A stretch of DNA of 64,000 nucleotides from Melastoma dodecandrum (Eukaryota; Streptophyta; Magnoliopsida; Myrtales; Melastomataceae): the NCBI GenBank assembly GCA_029817715.1, contig JARUPY010000356.1:2823001-2887000 (forward strand), read 5' to 3'. This document shows, in pieces, positions 55,261 to 64,000 of the stretch. Below the pieces are notes generated by a model. That model saw nothing but the letters and a program-made list of their open reading frames with translations, was not told the DNA's origin and searched no databases. The position numbers and the translations under genes were made by a program. Positions within the stretch are counted from its first letter, which is position 1. Every line of letters starts with the position of its first letter.

Positions 55261-56900
55261 ATGAAGGGGATGTTCCACCCGATGTAAGCGGATGTTTTTC
55301 CTTTTTGACTGTCGAGTCTTTTTAGTTTCTCCTTTTAATTCTTACTCTTCCTCTATTAGGATCCATCAACAAATCTTCTGGACGACGGCGTCAACGAAGA
55401 TGTCGTGGATGATAGATTCATCCCAGAGGAAGTAGTTTCTAAGGAGCCATTGAATGAAGAGCAACAACTCCGAACGAATTTTCAGTTCGTGATTGACTTC
55501 CTCTGCACTGCCACTATATACACAAAGGAGAGTTTTGCTCAATATAGAGCTGCTCTAAAAAGAAATGTTATCTCTCCTTTAGCGACAGTGGATTAGATTG
55601 TCGCCTACAACCTCGCTCGATAACGTTACTAGCTTGATTATCATGAATATGTGAAGGGCTAATCCGCCAGGCAGACGTCTCAAGATATTGAAGCTCAACG
55701 AAAGCTGGCAGAAGCTCAGAACCAACACGAGCTCAAGCTTTTGGATGAGAAGATTGAGCGTAAGAGCCAACGCTTGAATGCTGTTCGAGAGAAGATACAA
55801 AAGCTTGTCAAACGGAAGAAAGTCCTCTCAAGGGGTACCTGTCCAAACTCGAGAAAATACAAGCCATGAGGTCAACTGTTGCAGAACTAGGTGAACCCCC
55901 TACTCGAGAGGTTGTAATGGACAGGAAATATCAAAAGAGGAAGAGATACATGAAGAGCAGCGTCTAGAGCTCAGTAATCATTTCATTGATTGTCAACCTA
56001 AACCATTGTGATTCTCTTTTGTCCTTAACGACATTTAGTGCCATTTAGTGCTTTTAATTTCCAGTCTTCTCATCTTGAAACTTTTTCAGCCTTTTCCAAG
56101 TCGTTTCATGACAGTGTGCAGCCTTTACTTTCTTTCCCATTGGACAGTTTTGTTACTATACATTAAAGCTGCGAAGATTACCAAAGTCATCATTTCTAGA
56201 ATTCCCAGGCAATCAATACTAGGATTTCCACTATCTCTTCACAAGATTCATTGAACCCTCTTTGGCCGTGCCCCTTTACTTGGCTATAAATAGACTCGGT
56301 TTCTCTTCGTGAACATTCATTAGTTCATCTCGAACATGTCTTATCGCGATGCCGTTCTTCTTCCACAATACCCCACTCTTTCGAAACCTTTTCCTGATTT
56401 CAAAAGCCTAAGTTCGCAACCTTTAGTCCCTCGAAAGCCTAGGTTCACAACCTTAGGCTAGGTTCATCTTTAGCTCTAGGGTTTCATTGCTCGACGACTT
56501 CGTATGAAACCCTTGAGTGAGTGCTTGTCGAGGGACTTCCTCCAGCTTTTCATTCTCTTGCATCATGTTCTGGATAAGTGCGAATAAATTCGAGCACAAT
56601 CTTCCTCCAACTCTCGCCCCGTTGTACCGTACCTCGGCTCTTCCTTCCCTAAGGATGACCTTGAAGAGGGAAAGAGACAAGTATCCGGACGCACCGGGGA
56701 GTTGGCTTGTCAGATAGCTCGTGAAGATGGAGGAATTCATGGTGGCCACCCTCTCTTCTTCGTTCTCCTATGAAGGAGAGACGTAAGTACGAAGAGGAAT
56801 TCTTTCCACGTGTGCCCCGTTCACGGACTTTTCGCGAGGAACAGTACTAGAATTGAATGCAAGCAGAAAGGTAAACTCAATACTGGAATTGAATACAGCA
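55261..56900 (+). other. Region after the Gypsy integrase
   Basis: It holds an open frame at 55405-55596 and, in broken frames to 55870, a glutamine/lysine-rich heptad-like stretch that could be a 3' retrotransposon ORF. A TATAAATA motif at 56285-56292 lies 44 nt before a 41-codon ORF (56336-56461), followed by a short duplicated AAGCCTAGGTTCACAACC segment. These may be LTR parts, but I could not find the partner. Confidence 0.35.
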
Positions 56901-57220
56901 ATATCGAGTTTACAGTGAGACACTTACAAACATGACTTAAACGGAAAAACAACAAAAAAAACTTGAGGATGCTTTATGAGGGTCGGTGGTGGATGTATGG
57001 TGGCTACGATAGATCCCTTTAGTGGAATCTACCTTGGTAGATCTGTGGTCGAACGTTAACAATATCAGAAATGATTCGAAGGTACTGAGTGTGGATGGTG
57101 GTTTCGGGGGGTGAATCAACGGTTTTGGAATTGAATCGACAGTACTGAGCATGGTAGGAGGTCAACAGCACCGAAATAGAATCGAAGGCACTAAGGATGG
57201 AAGGTTTCAAGTCGCCTTTT
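56900..57220 (-). repeat. Inverted repeat arm, right
   Basis: The counterpart of 50583-50870 in opposite orientation, with additional internal repeats of a CAGTACTG / TCGATTC pattern between 57070 and 57190. Confidence 0.5.
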
Positions 57221-60200
57221 AAAATAAGAAGGATAAAAGTCAGATTAAAATCTGAGTTTGAATTGTGTTTTAGTTGTTGTGTTGTGATCCCTTTTATATT
57301 TCCAGAATCTTGCAGTTGCGATTATTCAGATGGAATAAGATCATGTTAGATCATCTGCACGATCTGGTTCCTGTTCTTTAGGAACCATACACGTCGTGCC
57401 TTAGTTGGCCTCTCTGGGTTTGCCACATGTCCTACTCCGCATATGTTATTTGGTCGAGTTCTCGACTAGTGAGAAGCACTTCTTGTCTTGAGCTGTATGG
57501 GTTTTCCCTATGACGTGCTCGAGAGATGCTTTTATGGGAACTGTCTTGGTTGAGTGAATATTTCCGTTGTTAGATGAGTTATTGTCGACAGAGTTGTGTG
57601 CATTGCATATGCAGGAAAGGATAATCGATTTGAGTATCTTTTTCTCATAAAGTATTAGCTGACGTCTCAGGTAAGTACAAGCCCATGATTAAAAAGGTTA
57701 TGGTGGAGCTTGACGGTAAGAAGTTTAGACTTTGTCTGCTCTCTATTATCCAAATCAATAGCGCAGTGTGACTTCATCATGCCAACTTACATCCAGGTGC
57801 ACCGTTCAAGAAATTCCATCACTACAGGAAGAATGGGTCGACAAGAACTGCTATATCAGCCCTGGTACCACCGTCACCTTTCCAATCGGATCTTTACCGG
57901 GTCTTTTGTCCACGTTCTCTAACTACCTTCTTTCTGCATTTCACGTTGCCTTGGCAGGTCCCATTCAGTTCATTGGCCCAGCGTCCGATGTAGTCAACCA
58001 CACGCTTTTGTTGAAGCTCGGCGCCCTCGCCTAGACCACGCCCCCAGCAAACGGAACCGGACTTACTGGGGTTGGCTCTTATCCACTTATCTGGATTGTA
58101 ACATTTTGGCAGTGATTATTTGCCATGGAGAAAAGACTAATTGACGGTGGGGGATTTTGTCTGCCAGCTTTCTCATTAGTTAGCGTAAAAAATTGTTGGC
58201 TTATAATGTTGAATCTACGGATAAATTTCAAGTAATCCACGTCTTATTATTCTTTCCCTCCCAAAACAAGCACAAACGCTTAATTTCGTGTGTCTTCAAG
58301 CTCGGTAGCGGGGTGGAACTCACTCCAGTCTGGCGACCAAGTTTGCCAATGACTTGTGTAAGGCCATAAGGTTATTTTCTGTTTGTGTTTCCGACTTGTT
58401 CTAGCTTTGATTGATTTGATTCCATCCACTGCAGTCTTTACCATAAAAAGTTGTTAGTTTATAATGTTGAATTTGCTGTTTAGTCTTGAGGTGGTTCCTG
58501 AAAAAATTCAAACGTTAATTTTGCGTGCTAAGAAACTCGATAGCAGGGGGAGAAGTCAATGGAGTTCTCCTGTGGAGTTGCTTCCTCGGGTTTGTACTAT
58601 CGTGGCGAGTGCGGGCGATGCTCTCCCGCTCCTACCAAAAATAAATTTGAATGTCGTTGTCTCGAGTTCCAAAGCTTATTTTTATAAATTGAAGTCGTTG
58701 TATCTGTTCGCGTCTAAAACGCCCTCAAGTCGAAAATATTTGACATGAATACTCATAGGGGTTCGGATGTGGTCACCATTAATGAAAACAGATAAATTGT
58801 ATTAATAAACGATGTCAAATAATGTCTTCTAATCAAAGGAAAAACTTACAGCCATGAAAATGTAAACAAAATGAAAACTCGGATAATGGTGGCGCCGTAG
58901 ACTTGCTTCTGACGGCATGAGCTTGGGGACTGGAGTGGTAGAATCTCGTCTCAGGTGGTGTAATGGACGGGGGTGTGGATGAAGGCAGAGGTGATTTTGG
59001 AAACCAAGGGCCATACGAGCTCACCCTGGTGGCAGAATGATGGTAATTTTGGAAATCAAGGGCCCTACGAGCTCACCCTGGTGATGGAATGGTTTGGACA
59101 AAGGCTGGGAACCGGACACTGGAAGTCTGAGAACTGAGAGCAGTCAACAAACAATGCACTTTTTTGCCTTAGATGATTGTCGTCTTTTAGAGAAAATCTT
59201 GCTTCTTTTATATTGAATCTGGTGTGCTGAGACATGGGTCACATTTTCCTTGATTTTTCTCTCCCTGAAGATCACCCCAAATCGTGTTGATGTGACCCTA
59301 TAATCACTTTGCCGAAATCTCGGGTCAAGATCTTTTCTGGTCTTCGTAGACTTTGACCCCGACGGTCCTTCGTAGACTTAGTACTTTTCCTGGCAGACTT
59401 GCATAACAGTGGGCTTGTAAATACTTTTACAAACCCCTGGACTTATGGGCTTCTCGTAAAATGGGTCCAAAATTTATGTCATTGTCTAGGTAGACTTGCA
59501 TAGATCTGTGATAGATGAATGTGATTAGCTAAAGTGAAAGGATTGACCTATAAACGAGCAACTTGATTAGGCGGATATAGGATGGGACAATTCCGTTGGT
59601 TATATTCTGATGGAAAGGAGGTCGTACGACAACTTTCTCAGGGCGAACTACCTCGTCTAGTGTCCAACCACCTTGACCTAAACTAAAGTTATACCGTCAT
59701 TACATTGACTTTGCTTGTGGTTTAAATGATTCAACATACTTCCTTTTGAAAATTAAATCGACTTCTATGAGCAGCATCTTCGCTACAGCCCGACCTCGTG
59801 ATTGGATCCAAACTGTACAGTCAGGAAGCTTGGCAGATTCGATAGTCGAGGAGATATATTACTTAATTTGTATCAAAATACCTAGGGCCCTAATGACATC
59901 GGCTGACTTTTCGTAAATCACGTAGGAGCGTGCCTTTTGCTCCACATCTGTGTTTGAAAATGATGAATTCTTTCGGGAGTGCTAGTGTGTTTGCTTTATC
60001 ATGTACAAATATATGTACTTCCTCAGTCCTCATCTTATTTACTCTATTTGATGGAGAGAGAGCTTTATGCCACTGGATGCTTATATTGTAGTCTAGTTTT
60101 TTGCCTGTTTAAGCAACTGGGCATGAAGTTTCCTTTGTCAAAATCACTATGAATTGTTAAATCATTCGTTGAAATCAGGGTCACCAGATTATGTTTATCA

Positions 60201-60640
60201 ATATTATGACAAGACGACGTGAAAGTTACAAAGTTAATTTATTTTACTTCCTGTGATCTGTTATGTAATGGGTTCTTCAGTTTTTGTACGTATGCCCTCT
60301 AATTGTACAACGCGAGAGCAAGGGATCGATGACATTCATTATCAAGTTCTAAGCCTTGTATTGGTGAGAACTCTTGTCAATTCAGACATTTTTAATGTTT
60401 CATGTTGGAGTGGGAAGAAGAGTTGGTGGAGGTTAGTCATTGTCCCTTACTCTCAAGTCTTAATTCCATATAAACAACATGAATATTATTTTATATATGA
60501 TCCAATCCATAGTCGTTGCAAATGGTTCAACTAATCCCAAACTTAATCGCGTTTGATTAGCGATGCGAATCCATTTCTTTATATGTCCTTGGAGGAGCAA
60601 GGGATTTGTTTCTGTGATGTAACAGGAAAGGAAAGGAGAG
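57221..60640. other. Gene-poor intergenic DNA
   Basis: Nothing recognised. It contains an open frame of 94 codons at 58464-58748 without known motifs, and a tandem duplication of about 54 bp at 58988-59090. Confidence 0.35.
58988..59090 (+). repeat. Tandem duplication, about 54 bp
   Basis: Two adjacent copies of a segment containing TTTTGGAAA(C/T)CAAGGGCC and TACGAGCTCACCCTGGTG, differing at a few positions. Confidence 0.8.
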
Positions 60641-61039
60641 ATGGTGGGAAATGATGAGGGGCCTTCACCATTGGTCCCATCGATCATGCTGGGTGTGTTT
60701 GGGATATTCAAGTATGGTCCCAGCATCGTGTCGTACCTCAGCTTCTTCGTGGAGATCCTCGAGGGGCTAACGGGGGGAGGAGATGAAGACGAGGAAGGAG
60801 AGGAGGGAGGCGAAGAGGGTCCTGTGTCATCGATCCTCTTCACGCTGTGCTGTCTATGCTTCCTTGTGATCATACTTCTCATGCTGGTCCTGTTCCTCCA
60901 GAAAACGAGCCGGCTGTACTGGCAGGATCTTCCAGAGGTGCCGTGGCGGCTAGGTTCAGGATCCTTAAATGATTGGATTTATTTTTGTTTACTGATCTTC
61001 CTCGTCATTTTCATCGTGGATTATAACAATCTCATGTGA
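60641..61039 (+). CDS. Possible small membrane protein (hypothetical)
   Basis: A 132-codon frame from ATG 60641 to TGA 61037-61039. Its layout is sensible for a membrane protein: a short N-terminal part, a glycine/glutamate-rich acidic linker at about residues 45-62, a strong hydrophobic helix at about 68-88 (LFTLCCLCFLVIILLMLVLF), a polar loop with LYWQDLPEVPWRL, and a second helix at about 112-127. I know no family with this pattern. The GAA/GAG-rich linker also keeps the opposite strand open, so chance cannot be excluded. No promoter or neighbour supports it. Confidence 0.35.
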   Translation: MVGNDEGPSPLVPSIMLGVFGIFKYGPSIVSYLSFFVEILEGLTGGGDEDEEGEEGGEEGPVSSILFTLCCLCFLVIILLMLVLFLQKTSRLYWQDLPEVPWRLGSGSLNDWIYFCLLIFLVIFIVDYNNLM

Positions 61040-63999
61040 AGAGAATACGCTTTGATGGAATATGCCCATATTCTCCAACTGAATAACTTCGCGTCAAGGA
61101 ACTTGCATTTTCGGGCATCCTTATCAAACGATAACCTCTGGCTTCATCTTAACACAATCCACAGCAGTCGATTGTTTTCTGCCAAATGAGTCTTGCTGAG
61201 TAATCAACAATAAAACTGCATCATTTTGATCTCAATAGAAAAAACATTAGACTTGTTACGGAAACCGGATGGCCGGAGCAGAGTGGAAACCTACGTGTGA
61301 GACTACATATGAGGCGACTGGTTTGATTTGAAAAGACTACGGAATTGGCTAGATCGACTCACCACTCAATGCGAAGAAAGACATGGCATTGTGTTTGTTG
61401 ACCTTAGTTTTGATGATGAGAAATGTGTTGCTGTAGCGCTTGAGAAGTGTGTCGCTACGCTTGAGAAGTGTGTTGCTACACTACAACAAAGCTATATTGC
61501 ATTACTGCGCTACAATTACCAAAATGAAGGAATAATTATTATTTCAACTTGATTATTGTGATTTTATCATTTTTAATGATTAATTATATTTTATTATTCA
61601 GATAATCACGTGTGGGGATCAGATAGCAATGTTTGAGAGAGATTTGGACATAAAATCTCTAATTATAACAATATGTTATTTTCTATCTTATCTCATCGAT
61701 CATTAAGGAATATAGTTATTCCGGTTCTGTAGTGGCTAACGATTGAAACAATAATCAGATAGCATTATGATAATAATTGAATTAAATCATACGAATTAGG
61801 AAAGCTGATAAAGATTTCCTTCCTTCTTGGTCGTTGTGACCATTGAGTAGCTGTCCGCTGATCCTAATTACATCTTGTTGAAGCTTGGTATTTGGGAAAC
61901 AAATTATATGATTTGTTCCCTATTAAAACCAGAAGACATCCATACATTAAATGATGAATCTGTGTGATCTGTATGGTTGTCCAAAGCCTGTGCGTTCTAT
62001 ATGAAGCTATGAGAAGCTGTGTGAGCTGTGTGATTGACGGAGAACAGAAAGTGCTAAGTGATTGCCTTGTTCTTACTTCTCGCAATTTGCGTGTGGGAAT
62101 GCCAAGGGCTGTGTGCCACCTTGGTCGTCGTGAGAGAGACTCAGTGTCCTCGGTGCGTTCAACGAGCGGTTGGCGAATCGTCTGAGGGAAGCTAAGAGAC
62201 TACGTGTTCTTATTGCAGTAATCAGTTTCTGACCCATTGGCAAGAAGCCGTGTTCGTCGTGTCGTTTTAGAGAGAAGTCTCGAACCTACGAATTTGGAGC
62301 AGTTAGACACGCACTTGCGGGTGCGCTCCAGAAGTCTTGTGCTTGTAGGGTAGAATAGGAGTTAGGAACGCCACGAGAGTGGAAAGAGGTCCTCCCGGGC
62401 ACGGGGTGTTGCGCAGAAGTCTCGACCACCTAATACAGAGGGACAGTAGAGCAGGTTGCGTGGGAGCCGTCGGAGTTGAAAATTCCACTATAGACACTGG
62501 GTGTGCATTACAGTGGGTCACGGCTGTGGTAACCGTGCACGTTCGAACTGAGTGTAGGACGGATACCCCGACTTCACTGTGTGAGAAGTCGGGTTCCGCT
62601 GTGTGAGGAACCAATCCATGTTTTATCTCTTTTGTTCTCTGACTCTTTGTGGTTGCCTCTTTAGTACTTACAGGCTCATCTTGAGAAGAGACAAAAGCTA
62701 TGTGGAAATCCTCTACTGAGCTATTAAGTGCTGCAGCGTTCCTCTACTATGAACCAGAAACGGGCTGTTCTTTGAGAAGTCGTTCCATCACTGTAAGAAA
62801 TTATTTGTGAGGATTTATACTTTAACACAACGTTGTTGTTGCGCTTTGAAAGACAGGCTTACGCCTAAGCGACAAAGTGCTGTGTGGAAATCCTTTGAGC
62901 AATCAACTGCTAAGTGTGAACATCATTCTGCTAGAAACGCGAAGACGTTACTGTGAGAGGAGCGGATCATTGCCCATGAGTGATTTGTAAAAGATTTTAA
63001 ATCTCACATATTGAGATACTCAAAGCTTAGTGCAAAAGGTTCATTTGCACCCACTATATTTATGTAGTAGAATCACCTCTACGGTGGAAAGTGGAAGTCG
63101 ATTAAGGTCGAACCACTATAAACTACTGTGTCATTTACGATCGCGCAAACACTCGTATGAAAACCTACTCGATCAAATCGTAACGGTTACAACAAAACAT
63201 ATCTCATAATCTAAGGAACGCTCTGTTGTGACACAGTACGCTTCCCCTTGCACTGAGAAAGGGCGAAAAAGTTAAAATCTCTAATTCACTCATCTCTTAG
63301 TGTACATAAACGATCCAACAGTATTTCTTTGTGTGAATAACAAAGATCAATAATCTCCAGCTGTGAGCAATGCTCATGCATGCGTGAGCAATGACCAAAA
63401 GCTCCAGCTAGGCTGAATTTTTGTCTAATCGCACGAACTGAGTTATATTCGCCATACTTATAACAACATGCTTCACGACTTATATTTTAAACTAATAAGA
63501 AAGAAGGCGTAAAGCATCTTCTTTCACTATACTTTTGTTTACATCAATTTAATAACCTATTTATCAAGACAGCGACGCTGGTCTTTCTCTGTAATATTGC
63601 TTAAATAAGGACGCACGACATCTTTATTCCTCACTTTGTTCAAGTCCGACCAGCGCCGATTTGAATGTCTTGATCCTAACCACAATATGCTGGCCGATGC
63701 GATCGTATGTACTACCAGCATACGATTGCCAACTATAGACTGAGTAATCGAGAAGCTGGCACATACTCCATCTGCTAGCTGGCCGTTGTAATTGTCCTTA
63801 GAACAAATATATAACGTCTGTGTCACAAGTTAACTGGCATCGACAAGTACTCAATGGATCAATTCGTAAGTTTATTTTAAAAATGGCATCGGGCATTTCA
63901 TTTCCGCCAGTTCTTGCCGAGCAGATGTTAAGAATGTTGACTTTGATAATTACGAATGTAAGTCGAGAAAACATTTGCCAGCGATGGCATAACCTATTC
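61040..63999. other. Gene-poor, LTR-like DNA
   Basis: No gene recognised. 62690-63130 has two related GCTNTGTGGAAATCCT segments and a GGTCGAACCACTATAAACTACTGTGT stretch reminiscent of the ends of plant Copia LTRs, but no partner LTR or gag is visible. A minus-strand frame at 63557-63826 (89 codons) is unassigned. Confidence 0.35.
61424..61485 (+). repeat. 21-bp minisatellite, about 2.5 units
   Basis: CTTGAGAAGTGTGTCGCTACG-type units repeat in tandem within a short open frame, giving repeated LEKCVAT residues. Confidence 0.8.
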
Positions 64000-64000
64000 T

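Noticed and set aside
60460..60882. 140-codon minus-strand ORF rich in serine and proline
   Set aside because: It is the complement of the acidic GAA/GAG-rich linker of 60641-61039; low-complexity codons keep both strands open and it has no motif.
62600..63300. Complete LTR retrotransposon at the right end
   Set aside because: Only LTR-like phrases were seen; no second LTR, TSD, primer site or coding domain supports an element call.
63557..63826. 89-codon minus-strand ORF
   Set aside because: No recognisable domain, start context or neighbour; too little to call a gene.

Overview
This is nuclear DNA of a flowering plant, probably a eudicot. The evidence is genes with short GT-AG introns, Copia and Gypsy LTR retrotransposons with plant-type primer sites (TGGTATCAGAGC), and plant-only gene families (DUF4220-DUF594, DUF2921). 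I cannot name the species. I found no RNA genes, CRISPR arrays or bacterial features.

Layout. (1) About 1-43.3 kb is a decaying tandem array of one membrane-protein family. Each complete copy has exon 1 (about 400 codons: an N-terminal DUF4220 region and further membrane helices), an 84-87 nt phase-1 intron, and exon 2 (about 250 codons: DUF594). The long copies are A (119-7531), B (10536-12571), D (14108-17714), E (23881-25820), F (27119-29160), G (32095-33001, truncated) and H (40385-42642). C (13217-13700) is a divergent fragment, and a dozen short fragments of related lineages lie between. Every copy is damaged by nonsense codons, indels, splice-site changes or insertions. F is nearest to intact, with one 1-nt deletion in exon 2. 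The stretch B-D-spacer is repeated as E-F-spacer, so at least one block of 10-13 kb was tandemly duplicated.

(2) Mobile elements interrupt the array, several with visible target-site duplications: a 5.5 kb Copia element in the intron of A (GTCGC); two solo LTRs of one family in opposite orientation (CGAAC/CGGAC at 8.1-9.7 kb; AGGAA at 14.2-15.8 kb, inside D); a 320-bp TRIM in H (TACGG); and a 3.75 kb minus-strand Copia deletion derivative (CCACT) at 43.9-47.6 kb.

(3) Between G and H, 33.0-40.35 kb is a foreign block on the minus strand. It holds the promoter and first eight exons (424 codons) of a gene for the second-largest RNA polymerase II subunit (RPB2), cut off at a junction inside DUF4220 exon 1, and a full-length but broken DUF2921 gene.

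(4) 47.6-64 kb is gene-poor. It has a Copia leader and gag start that runs into a degenerate Gypsy polyprotein (51.4-55.3 kb), other repeat remnants, and one possible small membrane-protein ORF (60641-61039).

No known operon-like or defence system is visible. The interest is in how the array is built and broken: gene conversion, deletion fusions, nested insertions, and capture of a housekeeping-gene 5' end with its promoter.
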